Positions 7,214-13,727 of a stretch of DNA of 56,984 nt are shown here, one piece after another (within the stretch, counting starts at the first letter, position 1; every line of letters starts with the position of its first letter). Source of the stretch: a virus. The position numbers and the translations under genes were made by a program. The notes under the pieces are model-generated. The model had not been told where the DNA came from and ran no database searches. It was given only the letters and a program-made list of their open reading frames with translations. The stretch covers positions 1-56,984 of IMG/VR virus record IMGVR_UViG_3300021057_000013. The stretch is one strand, 5' to 3'.

Positions 7214-7684
7214 ATGGCTGATGAACTAAAGCCGGGTTCTTTCAGAGTTTGGGACACCCTCGGCCACTGCTACGAAGCCGATGTCCACGGCATTTGCTTT
7301 CTTGACGAATCCGGCGCCCTCTGGAGCATGTCGCCTGGCTGCGAGCGCATGGCCTCGTGGGATGGCATTGACTGCTGCAACATGACCCGGATGGACATGA
7401 CGCGGTATCAGGTTGAGCGCTGGACGGGGCTGCGGGATCGGGACGGCAGGCCGGTGTATGAGGGCGACATTGTCTTCATCCCGGAACTGCAGGCCGAGGG
7501 CTACGAAAGCCAGGCCGTCGTGCGCTTTGTAAACGACTGGTGGTGCGGCATCTTCGTGGACGATCTGACGGACGACAACAATTTTGCCAATCTGTCTCAT
7601 GGCAATTTCGTTATCATCGGCACCATCCACTCTGACCCCGCCACCCTGGCCCAGGCGGCTGAGCGGGCGAGGGAGGGGAGATGA
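7214..7684 (+). CDS. YopX-family protein
   Basis: 156 residues. It has the family's order of motifs: FRVWDTLGHCYE at the N-terminus, QVERWTGLRDRDGRPVYEGD in the middle (the TGL.D..G..IYEGDIV signature), and GNFVIIGTIHSDPATL near the end. YopX proteins are small phage and prophage proteins of unknown biochemical role. The SD is AAGGAG, and the stop overlaps the next ATG. Confidence 0.85.
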   Translation: MADELKPGSFRVWDTLGHCYEADVHGICFLDESGALWSMSPGCERMASWDGIDCCNMTRMDMTRYQVERWTGLRDRDGRPVYEGDIVFIPELQAEGYESQAVVRFVNDWWCGIFVDDLTDDNNFANLSHGNFVIIGTIHSDPATLAQAAERAREGR

Positions 7685-8055
7685 GCAACATTGGAGACCT
7701 GATGCGCAATGTTCGCTTGGCAGACCCGGATTGCGGCACCAGTGCGCTCGCCAGAAGTCTGGGCATTACCAAGGCCTATTTGCTGCTCATCGAACAGGGC
7801 CGCCGCATTCCGTCAGACGATCTGATCATCCGGTGGGCGCAGGCTGTCGGCAAGCCCTGGCTGGCCCAGCAGTTGCTGCTCTGGGCCATTGATGCGCGCG
7901 GTTGCCTCACTCTGAGATTCCGCCAGGACGATCTGTACGAGCGCCGCCAACTTGGCTTGCTACTGGCTGAGCAGTGGGACCGGCTGACGGACGAGCAGTG
8001 CCAGGGCATCATCGACATCATCACGAGAGCAAAAAGCAAGGAGTCCAAACCGTGA
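7681..8055 (+). CDS. XRE-type HTH regulator
   Basis: 124 residues. Residues 17-40 (TSALARSLGITKAYLLLIEQGRRIPSDD) fit a helix-turn-helix of the Cro/CI type, followed by a helical C-terminal region with no peptidase signature. Coupled by ATGA to the upstream YopX gene. It is probably a transcriptional regulator of this operon or of the nearby promoter, but the target cannot be read from the sequence. Confidence 0.75.
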   Translation: MSNIGDLMRNVRLADPDCGTSALARSLGITKAYLLLIEQGRRIPSDDLIIRWAQAVGKPWLAQQLLLWAIDARGCLTLRFRQDDLYERRQLGLLLAEQWDRLTDEQCQGIIDIITRAKSKESKP

Positions 8056-8408
8056 GCACAACTGAATCCGCTAAAGAAGCCCGCGAATTTCTCGAGGAGT
8101 ACCCGACGCTGGAAAGCCTGAGCCAGCTTCGGCCCAAGTTTCACCCCTGGACCGAGAACCCCGACGATCCAATTCCCCTCGCTTCCTGGCTCTACCTGCG
8201 CGAGCAGCTGCTGGCCGGCCAGGGAGCGGCCGAGCTGATGGGCCTGAAGGTCGACGGCGTGAAAAACCCGTTGCTGCTGTTCTGCCTGCCGCTGGAGCTG
8301 ACGCCGAGCCAACTGGAAACCTTTCAGATGTGGCGCGGCAAGCTGATCCCCTGGTTCCAAGAGTATTTTGATCAGGTCACGCTGCTGCCAGAGCAGGCGG
8401 CCGACTGA
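8052..8408 (+). CDS. Hypothetical protein
   Basis: 118 residues from a GTG that overlaps the previous stop (GTGA); AAGGAG lies 7 bases upstream, so this start is preferred to the upstream in-frame ATG inside the regulator gene. The protein is acidic and largely helical with no motif I recognise. It ends in a TGATG junction with the next gene. Confidence 0.6.
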   Translation: MSTTESAKEAREFLEEYPTLESLSQLRPKFHPWTENPDDPIPLASWLYLREQLLAGQGAAELMGLKVDGVKNPLLLFCLPLELTPSQLETFQMWRGKLIPWFQEYFDQVTLLPEQAAD

Positions 8409-8797
8409 TGCTGGCCGCGCTGCATGGATCGCTCGAAGTCTGGGCGCAGCTGCTCGAAGCCCTGCATGGGGTCGCCGGCTACGGCTCCGATGTGGCCGAG
8501 ATCTACGCCTACCACCTGATGCCCTATAGCCCGATGGCACACGGGGGCTTTGCCGGCTCGCCTGCCCTGCTGCGCGATCTGGAGCTCCTGGCCGCGCGCG
8601 ACTTCCTCGCCCTGGCCCAGCACTTCGAGGCTCGCTACGAGGTCGCCGTGCTGGTCGAGATCGGCCGGGACGAATGGCGGCGGATCGGGGCCTGGTTCGC
8701 GCAGGAGCCCTTCGGACACCGGGCGCACATCAAGATCGACCGGCTCGATTTCGGCCTTCCGGTCTTCGAGCCTGTGCATGTCGAAGTCGTCTCGTGA
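8408..8797 (+). CDS. Hypothetical protein
   Basis: 129 residues; the start overlaps the preceding TGA by one base. The first half is helical (ALLRDLELLAARDFLALAQHFEARYEV) and the second half looks alpha/beta. No family recognised. Its regular overlaps with both neighbours place it in the same transcript. Confidence 0.6.
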   Translation: MLAALHGSLEVWAQLLEALHGVAGYGSDVAEIYAYHLMPYSPMAHGGFAGSPALLRDLELLAARDFLALAQHFEARYEVAVLVEIGRDEWRRIGAWFAQEPFGHRAHIKIDRLDFGLPVFEPVHVEVVS

Positions 8798-8940
8798 TTC
8801 CTCCTCCCTCCCTCTCCGAATGGGCCGCGATGCTCTCGCTGTTCTGCGAGCCGGGCGCAGATCCCCGGGCCGTGCATGCCAGCGAGGACGCGGGGATCGG
8901 CAGGCCGGGGCGAGGGGAGAGCGAACGGGGCGAAAGGTGA
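8794..8940 (+). CDS. Small hypothetical protein
   Basis: 48 residues from a GTG overlapping the previous stop. Residues 1-28 look ordered; the tail is Gly/Arg rich. Its stop codon lies inside the 23-bp palindrome at 8933-8955, so it is the last gene of the first plus-strand operon. Short length makes it uncertain. Confidence 0.4.
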   Translation: MIPPPSLSEWAAMLSLFCEPGADPRAVHASEDAGIGRPGRGESERGER

Positions 8941-8955
8941 AATCATTTCACCTTT
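8933..8955. repeat. 23-bp palindrome, copy 1 of 3
   Basis: Half-site AAAGGTGAAAT, one central base (C), then its exact inverse. It lies at the end of the first plus-strand operon and about 90 bases upstream of the -10 of the next promoter. Two further copies with single mismatches are at 24484 and 52752. Confidence 0.85.
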
Positions 8956-9012
8956 GAGGGAGAGAGGGATGGGAGAGGGAAAATATTTTCTAAATTATCG
9001 CTAATTGTTGGT

Positions 9013-9049
9013 CTGATGTATGTACATCAGTCTATCAGTGTGATATGAT
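9013..9049 (+). promoter_or_regulatory. Promoter with palindromic operator over the -35
   Basis: CTGATGTATGTACATCAG (9013-9030) is an 18-base palindrome. A TGTACA -35 (9021-9026) lies in its centre, with a 17-base spacer and a TATGAT -10 (9044-9049). A protein bound to the palindrome would block RNA polymerase. The local sequence is AT-rich compared with its surroundings. It would drive the plus-strand genes from 9085. Confidence 0.6.
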
Positions 9050-9084
9050 GAAGGTATCAAAAGAAAGGAGGAGAGGTAACGAAA

Positions 9085-9183
9085 ATGAGCCAGTTTGAAA
9101 AGCTGATGCTGATTCTCGCAGCACTCAGGGTCTACTTCGCAGCCATACGAACGATTGACCAAGTGCTCCGCAAGAAGAAGTAA
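9085..9183 (+). CDS. Small 32-residue protein, possibly membrane-associated
   Basis: MSQFEKLMLILAALRVYFAA followed by a basic end (RKKK). A hydrophobic or amphipathic stretch at residues 7-20 could associate with membrane. It has a strong SD (AAGGAGGAGAGG) and is the first gene after the promoter at 9013-9049. Too short to recognise by similarity. Confidence 0.55.
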   Translation: MSQFEKLMLILAALRVYFAAIRTIDQVLRKKK

Positions 9184-9193
9184 GCCTCCCTAA

Positions 9194-9229
9194 CCCGGGA
9201 GCCGGGGCCGCTACCAAGCGAGCCCCGGG
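9194..9229 (+). terminator. GC-rich hairpin, possible weak terminator
   Basis: CCGGGGC (9202-9208) pairs with GCCCCGG (9222-9228), with an outer CCCGGG nearby. It lies between two very small genes. No T-run follows, so an intrinsic terminator is doubtful. Confidence 0.25.
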
Positions 9230-9286
9230 CAGCTTCTCAAACCGGCTCTCACACCCCCATTATAAACCAAGTTTGGAGGCAAATCG

Positions 9287-9385
9287 ATGCGCGTGATTCA
9301 CATTGCGATAGCGCTCTTTGTTCTCGCCGAGATCCTGGATCTCATCACTGCCTGGGACCGCCGCCGCAAGGCGAGCGGCGTTTGA
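9287..9385 (+). CDS. Small single-helix membrane-like protein
   Basis: 32 residues: MRVIHIAIALFVLAEILDLI then a basic tail (RRRK). The hydrophobic stretch from residue 3 to 21 fits one transmembrane helix with a positive C-terminal end. SD TTTGGAGG is 10 bases upstream. It resembles the 9085 peptide in size and design; both may be small phage membrane peptides. Confidence 0.55.
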   Translation: MRVIHIAIALFVLAEILDLITAWDRRRKASGV

Positions 9386-9448
9386 TTCCGCTCTGGCCCG
9401 GCCAGCGCCGGCCGGGCCAGGCTGTCCCATCACACAGGAGGAAAATTC

Positions 9449-9658
9449 ATGGAACGATTGCACCGACGCGGCGGGAATCATAACCCGACCGGCAAGAAGG
9501 CCCCCGCCGAAAAAACGAAAGTGCTGACCATTCGCTGCACCCCGGAGTTTCTTGATCGGATCCGGGTCGAAGCCAAGGCCCGGCGATTAAGTCAGGCTGA
9601 GCTGCTGGAAGCGGCCTTGATGCAGTACCTGACGACCGAGAGGGGAGATGCACCATGA
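9449..9658 (+). CDS. Ribbon-helix-helix DNA-binding protein
   Basis: 69 residues. A basic N-terminus is followed by KVLTIRCTPEFLDRIRVEAK (beta strand and first helix) and RRLSQAELLEAALMQYL (second helix), the layout of CopG/Arc-type ribbon-helix-helix repressors. AGGAGG is upstream. Its ATGA junction with the next short ORF suggests one transcript. Probably a regulator of phage genes. Confidence 0.7.
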   Translation: MERLHRRGGNHNPTGKKAPAEKTKVLTIRCTPEFLDRIRVEAKARRLSQAELLEAALMQYLTTERGDAP

Positions 9659-9714
9659 TTCTTGCATCTCCAATCGTGCCGGCCCGCCGGCTCGAAAAAT
9701 CGCAGAGGAGTTGA
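9655..9714 (+). CDS. Very short coupled ORF
   Basis: 19 residues, starting within the ATGA that ends the RHH gene, with AGAGGAG near its end that could serve as SD for the HNH gene. It may simply bridge ribosomes to the next gene. Low confidence. Confidence 0.25.
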   Translation: MILASPIVPARRLEKSQRS

Positions 9715-9726
9715 TCAAGGAAAGGT

Positions 9727-10443
9727 ATGGAAAGTAATTCAAAATTGCTCTACTTGTATGAGCGACGCAAGGCCGTTGAAAGCCTGCTCGCCGGCAGGCA
9801 GCGGCTCACACCAGAGGAACAGGGCGTACTCGCGGATAGGTTTAGCTGCGAAAAAGCGTGCATCTACAATGATATAAAGTACGTCACGACCCGGAAAAAC
9901 TGGGCGGAAACCTATCAGATCTATATAGGCCTGGTCGACAAGGATGATTCTGTCAGGGTCGGGACGGATCAGCTGGCTCCCGTTCGAGCGAGAATCATCA
10001 AGCGCGATCAGGGAGTCTGCCAGTATTGCGGGAACATGCCCATTGGCTCTGATCGGGTGCTTGAGCACGTGATTCCTTCTTCATCGGACGGCACCGACAT
10101 GGAGCATAATTTAGTGCTTGCCTGCCGTGCCTGCAACACCCGGAAAAAGGATGATGTGTGGATTCCCAGAAATATCCTGGTGCTGCAGACGCTGAACCGG
10201 GAGTGGGCCAAGAGGATTATCAAGCGGGCCAAAGAGGGCCATGAGAATCTGAAATATCTAGAGATGTCGCTTACGGAATATGTGCGCCTGATGGCAGAGC
10301 GGCGAAAACCCGTCTTTAAATCGAAGATATTGTCTTTCCTCGAAGAGGAAGCCAGGATCAGGGGTAATGGGACGACCATTCAAAGCCTATTGGACGAGTT
10401 GGCAACAGCAGACATCGAAAGAAAGGACGCTGCCTATGTCTAG
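9727..10443 (+). CDS. HNH endonuclease with N-terminal helical domain
   Basis: 238 residues. Residues ~20-55 look like a helical DNA-binding segment. The HNH core spans ~95-140: CQYCG, EHVIP (catalytic His), then HNLVLACRACNTRK with the paired cysteines of a zinc-bound variant. The remainder is helical. No RuvC motifs or bridge helix are present, so it is not IscB or Cas9. It probably acts as a phage-borne nicking or homing nuclease. It overlaps the next gene by 8 bases. Confidence 0.8.
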   Translation: MESNSKLLYLYERRKAVESLLAGRQRLTPEEQGVLADRFSCEKACIYNDIKYVTTRKNWAETYQIYIGLVDKDDSVRVGTDQLAPVRARIIKRDQGVCQYCGNMPIGSDRVLEHVIPSSSDGTDMEHNLVLACRACNTRKKDDVWIPRNILVLQTLNREWAKRIIKRAKEGHENLKYLEMSLTEYVRLMAERRKPVFKSKILSFLEEEARIRGNGTTIQSLLDELATADIERKDAAYV

Positions 10444-10660
10444 AGCCCTGATCACCTGGGAGGAAGCCGAGTGGACCAGAGAAGCGCTCGGCATGAGCGC
10501 CGCCGACTTCGCCCGCCTGCTGGATGTCGAACCCTCGGCGGTCTATGCCGGACAGAAGCGGCCCCGGTCGTTCCTGAGCCCGCGGGCGGCCCTGCTGCTG
10601 ACGCTCGGCGTCAACCGCATCAACTTGAAAGCGAAGCGGGAGGCCTTGAAGCGGATATGA
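10436..10660 (+). CDS. XRE-like HTH protein
   Basis: 74 residues from ATG 10436. EALGMSAADFARLLDVEPSAVYAGQK (residues 17-42) fits a helix-turn-helix that pairs with a short C-terminal helix. The later start is chosen because an SD (AAAGGA) precedes it and the longer form would run far inside the nuclease gene. Probably a small regulator. Confidence 0.65.
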   Translation: MSRALITWEEAEWTREALGMSAADFARLLDVEPSAVYAGQKRPRSFLSPRAALLLTLGVNRINLKAKREALKRI

Positions 10661-10959
10661 GAAAATCAGACGAAGCCTTTGACGCCGGCCAGATTCTAAG
10701 CGCGACCCTGCTGGAAGCGGGCGTTACCTTCTACCAGTTCGATGCGGGGGATCTGACCTTCGAGAGCCTGCAGCACCTGGCCGATCGCTTGAAGCAGCGG
10801 GCGCAGATCTGCCAGCAGGACCGCGACCGGCTAGAGGAGGTGCGTGTAACGAGCGTGGGTCAGGGGGCCGGGCACTTCGATTGGCCTGAGCAGATTCAGG
10901 CTCATGATGGCACATGCTGGCATCTGGTTGAGCCGGGCATCTACCGGCCGGAATCCTGA
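10657..10959 (+). CDS. Hypothetical protein
   Basis: 100 residues, ATGA-coupled to the HTH gene. A helical first two thirds (FESLQHLADRLKQRAQICQQ) is followed by a Trp-rich end (HFDWPEQIQ, CWHLVEPG). No family recognised. Confidence 0.55.
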   Translation: MRKSDEAFDAGQILSATLLEAGVTFYQFDAGDLTFESLQHLADRLKQRAQICQQDRDRLEEVRVTSVGQGAGHFDWPEQIQAHDGTCWHLVEPGIYRPES

Positions 10960-11017
10960 TTCTGCCTGCTGTGCGGCCCCGCATGCGCCGGCACGGACGC
11001 CCCGCACAGCGGCCCGC

Positions 11018-11046
11018 ATGACACTTTGAGCCGAAGCGGGTATGCT
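11018..11046 (+). promoter_or_regulatory. Putative promoter for the 11077 gene
   Basis: ATGACA (11018-11023), a 17-base spacer and TATGCT (11041-11046) fit a sigma-70-type promoter with five of six -35 matches. It lies in the 117-base gap before the 11077 gene. Confidence 0.4.
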
Positions 11047-11076
11047 GGGGCAGATCCCTGAGAGAGGAGAGAGAAG

Positions 11077-11376
11077 ATGACTTGGATCCGGCAGATCAGC
11101 GGGCGGGAATTGATCCTGCTCGAGCAGGAGAGCCAGGCGCTTCTGATCATCAAAACGCCTGAGCGGGGGCAGCTGCGCCAGGACGCCGATGGGCTGAGCT
11201 GGCACGGCCGCAGTCACTCGGAAACCTGCGAGCTCACGCGCGGGGGCGAGGAGAAGCCGCCGCAGATCAAACTCCGAAACACAATCGGATCGGCGGCAAT
11301 CCCGCTTCCGCTGGCCGAGGTTGACTGGCTCTGGCGGCAGCTTGAAGCCCTGGCCGGCCCGCCCGTGCCCTGGTGA
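11077..11376 (+). CDS. Hypothetical protein
   Basis: 99 residues with SD GAGAGGAGAGAG. Strand-rich (RELILLEQESQALLIIKTP...), not recognised. It ends 23 bases before the convergent minus-strand gene at 11400-11720, closing the second plus-strand block. Confidence 0.55.
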   Translation: MTWIRQISGRELILLEQESQALLIIKTPERGQLRQDADGLSWHGRSHSETCELTRGGEEKPPQIKLRNTIGSAAIPLPLAEVDWLWRQLEALAGPPVPW

Positions 11377-11399
11377 CACTCCGCGCCGAAGCGGAGGCG

Positions 11400-11720
11400 C
11401 TAGGCCTTCAGCTCGGCCAGCATCCGCTGGACCGTGGCGTCGTCCAGCTCGAGCGCCAGGCGCAGGCCGCCGGAGTCCAGCGAGAGATGCCATGTGCCGG
11501 TGTTGAAGGGCTCCGGGGCCAGGTGCAGGCGCAGGCGCAGGCTCGATCCCGGCAGCGTGATTGCATAGCTCGGCTTGCCCATGGGGCGTCCGTTGACCGT
11601 ATACGCCCCGTCCGTGACGCCGAGATCGGTGATCCCGGCGCGGCCGAGGTTCAGATCGATCTCGATCAGGCCGGGCCCGCGCAGGGTCAGAAAGCTATTG
11701 TCCAGGGTGATCGGGTCCAT
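11400..11720 (-). CDS. Hypothetical beta-rich protein
   Basis: 106 residues. The composition and spacing (LTLRGPGLIEIDLNLGRAGITD, NGRPMGKPSYAITLPG) suggest a small beta sandwich, followed by a helical end. It is the second gene of a two-gene minus-strand unit behind the WGR-domain protein, with a one-base overlap. No family recognised. Confidence 0.55.
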   Translation of the reverse strand: MDPITLDNSFLTLRGPGLIEIDLNLGRAGITDLGVTDGAYTVNGRPMGKPSYAITLPGSSLRLRLHLAPEPFNTGTWHLSLDSGGLRLALELDDATVQRMLAELKA

Positions 11721-12121
11721 CAGGCGGTCTCCTCAGCATCAAAATCCAGAAAGCTCAGCTGCCCATCGGCCGGGCGCTCGGTTGCCGCTGCCGGCGGGGG
11801 CGTGTACAGAAAGAAGTTCTTCGGCAGGACATGCTGATCGGCATCCCTGTAGCCCTCACGGCGCTTCTCCTTGGCGACCTGCTCGAAATGGGCCTCGGCC
11901 TCCTTGCGCGTCGGCAGCTCCTCCCATTTCTCGGTCACGTACTCACCGACCCGGCCCCAGAGCTTGTGCACCGCTTTCGAGCCCGGCGGCAGCGCCAGGC
12001 GGTAAAAGCGGTAGTTGTTCTGATCCGGGTCGAGGTAGAGGAGATAGAGGATTTTCATAGCTGTACGGTAGCGCATGCGGGCGCATGCTATCTGTGACGG
12101 ATTCCCTGTACGTCGGCGCAT
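11720..12121 (-). CDS. WGR-domain protein
   Basis: 133 residues from ATG 12121, which has AAGGAG 9 bases upstream and a TATAAT box beyond. Residues 25-95 contain the WGR signature (KLWGRVG near residue 54) with its aromatic and strand pattern; the end is a low-complexity acidic tail. WGR domains bind nucleic acid ends or act in poly-ADP-ribose polymerases and some bacterial regulators. Here it stands alone, without a polymerase domain. An internal ATG at 12058 is an alternative start. Confidence 0.7.
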   Translation of the reverse strand: MRRRTGNPSQIACARMRYRTAMKILYLLYLDPDQNNYRFYRLALPPGSKAVHKLWGRVGEYVTEKWEELPTRKEAEAHFEQVAKEKRREGYRDADQHVLPKNFFLYTPPPAAATERPADGQLSFLDFDAEETA

Positions 12122-12154
12122 ACGAGACTCCTTCTTTCTAGCTCAGATCTCGTT

Positions 12155-12160
12155 ATTATA
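12155..12160 (-). promoter_or_regulatory. -10 box for the WGR operon
   Basis: A perfect TATAAT on the minus strand, 34 bases upstream of the WGR start codon. The matching -35 is poor. The surrounding 200-base divergent region holds several GCATGC palindromes (12074-12090 and 12202-12218) and repeated CGGCCGTA, plausible sites for a regulator of both directions. Confidence 0.45.
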
Positions 12161-12320
12161 CGCTCCGCACGATCGGCCGTACAGCCCCCGTCTGTGCGAT
12201 CGCATGCGCTGCCGCATGCCCAGGCCCTGCCTCACAATCGCCTCTCTCCTCCTCTGGCTGATCTGCCGCCTGTGATGCATTTCACCGACGCCCGCGCACG
12301 GACGGCCGTATGCTGCCCCC

Positions 12321-13142
12321 ATGACCGATCCACCAGAGCCGGCAGCCCCGGACGAGACGATCAACATCGTGCAGATGGCTGACAAGGTCGGGATCAAGGA
12401 AGCGACGGTGCGCAAGTACGCATCCGAGTTCTCGATCCCGAGCTTCAAGCGGCCCAGTGGCGAGCGGCATTTCAGCGCCGCCCTGGTGCCCGTGTTCCGC
12501 CAGATCAAGGCCCTGCGCGAGGGCGGCATGGGCGCGGAGGAGATCCGCAGCAACATCGCCGAAACCCTCGCACAGGAAGCCGAGAAATTGGCGGTGCTGC
12601 CGGAAGCGCAGGGCGTGGATGTCGAGCTGATCGTCGATCGGGTCGCCGAGCGGATGCGCGGGGAGATCCAGAAGCATGATCAGGCCCTGCTGCGCTCGCT
12701 GATCGAGGAGCGCGACCGGGAGGCCGGCGCGCTGCGCGAGGAGCTCGGGCGGGCGAAAGCCCTGATCGAGATCGCGCAGGCCCAGCTCGGCGAGGCGCAG
12801 CAGCAGGCCCGGCTCTTGCCCGAAAAGGCGCAGAGCCTCGAGGCTGCCGAGCGCAAAGCCTGGCAGGCCGAGCAGATCGCTGAGCGGGCGCACGAGCGCG
12901 AGCAGGCCGCCGGGGCAGAGGCCCTGAAGCTGGCCGGCGAGCTCGAGCAGGCGCGCGATCAGATCCGGGCGCTGGAGGCCGAAGCCAAGGTATCCGCCGG
13001 GCAGATCACGGATCTGCAGGCGCAGGCCGCGGCCCAGGCCGGCCAGATCCGCGAGCTGCAGCAGCTGCTGCAGGCCGAGCGGGAGGCCCTAGCGCGCGAG
13101 CGCGGCCGGTCCTGGTGGGCGAAACTGACCCAAAAAACGTAA
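12321..13142 (+). CDS. MerR-type HTH with long coiled coil (KfrA/RacA-like)
   Basis: 273 residues. An N-terminal winged-helix of MerR type (IVQMADKVGIKEATVRKYASE, ~15-35, then FKRPSGERHFSAALVPVFRQIKALR, ~40-65) is followed by about 190 residues of coiled coil. The architecture resembles KfrA and RacA, DNA-binding proteins with long coils that organise plasmids or chromosomes, so a segregation or nucleoid role is possible. A regulator role is equally possible. TATGCT ends 6 bases before the ATG and no SD is seen, so the mRNA may be leaderless. Confidence 0.7.
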   Translation: MTDPPEPAAPDETINIVQMADKVGIKEATVRKYASEFSIPSFKRPSGERHFSAALVPVFRQIKALREGGMGAEEIRSNIAETLAQEAEKLAVLPEAQGVDVELIVDRVAERMRGEIQKHDQALLRSLIEERDREAGALREELGRAKALIEIAQAQLGEAQQQARLLPEKAQSLEAAERKAWQAEQIAERAHEREQAAGAEALKLAGELEQARDQIRALEAEAKVSAGQITDLQAQAAAQAGQIRELQQLLQAEREALARERGRSWWAKLTQKT

Positions 13143-13174
13143 AGCGCCCGGCAGATCCGGGCAGGAGTATAACT

Positions 13175-13477
13175 ATGTCGAAGCGTACCACAGTCGATCA
13201 GGCCCTGAAAGAGATCGGGATCACAAAGCCCAGGCTGCTCGAGATCGAGCGGCAATGGGGGCTGGCCTTCGGGGCCGAGCTGCCGATCCCCCGCGATGGC
13301 CGCGGGCACCGGCAGTTTAGCCCGGCGGTGATCCTCTGGCTGAAGCATTTGACGCTGGAGCTCAAGGCGGGCGCGAGCCTGCTGGAGGCCAAGTTTGCCG
13401 CAGCCGGGCATCAGCCGGCCGCGGCGCCCCGACCATCCGCCAGCGGACGATCAGCCGCGCTGGCGATCGAGTATTAG
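13175..13477 (+). CDS. MerR-like HTH protein, short
   Basis: 100 residues from ATG 13175, behind GCAGGAG. Residues 1-60 repeat the MerR-like pattern of the preceding gene (VDQALKEIGITKPRLLEIERQWG ... HRQFSPAVILWLKHLTLELKAG), with no long coiled coil. The two genes are probably ancient duplicates in one operon. The start at 13115 lies in the upstream gene and is rejected. Confidence 0.65.
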   Translation: MSKRTTVDQALKEIGITKPRLLEIERQWGLAFGAELPIPRDGRGHRQFSPAVILWLKHLTLELKAGASLLEAKFAAAGHQPAAAPRPSASGRSAALAIEY

Positions 13478-13482
13478 GCCAA

Positions 13483-13523
13483 AAAAAAGAAAAAACCCCG
13501 GCGAGGCCGAAGCCTGCCGGGGG
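13483..13523 (-). terminator. Strong intrinsic terminator closing the minus-strand late unit
   Basis: Stem CCCCGGC (13496-13502) with GCCGGGG (13516-13522) around an inner AGGC/GCCT hairpin. Read on the minus strand it is followed by TTTTTT, C and eight more Ts. It lies between the end of the minus-strand tail genes and the convergent HTH gene. Confidence 0.85.
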
Positions 13524-13534
13524 AATCTGAAAAG

Positions 13535-13717
13535 CTAGTCCTGCTCAGCGATCACCTGCTCGGCGATCTGCCGGGCCTGCGCGATTTGCTCGGGTGTCAG
13601 GGTCTGGCCGGGCTGAGGATCAAAATCAAGCCCATTGATCGTGCCGTTGGTATCGGCTACGGACTCAACAGGCAGCCCGTCAGCGACAAGCGCTAAAAGA
13701 ATGGCAGAGGTATCCAC
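13535..13717 (-). CDS. Small protein behind the tail fibre gene
   Basis: 60 residues from GTG 13717, with AGGAGG 6 bases upstream. Sequence MDTSAILLALVADGLPVESV with a helical, acidic C-terminus. Its place directly downstream of the fibre gene is typical of fibre chaperones or tip proteins, but nothing in the sequence proves that. Confidence 0.55.
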   Translation of the reverse strand: MDTSAILLALVADGLPVESVADTNGTINGLDFDPQPGQTLTPEQIAQARQIAEQVIAEQD

Positions 13718-13727
13718 TATAGCCTCC

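Noticed and set aside
9727-10443. HNH protein as the missing IscB partner of the omega-RNA
   Set aside because: It has no RuvC motifs, no bridge helix and the wrong architecture; its size and cysteines fit an ordinary HNH nuclease.
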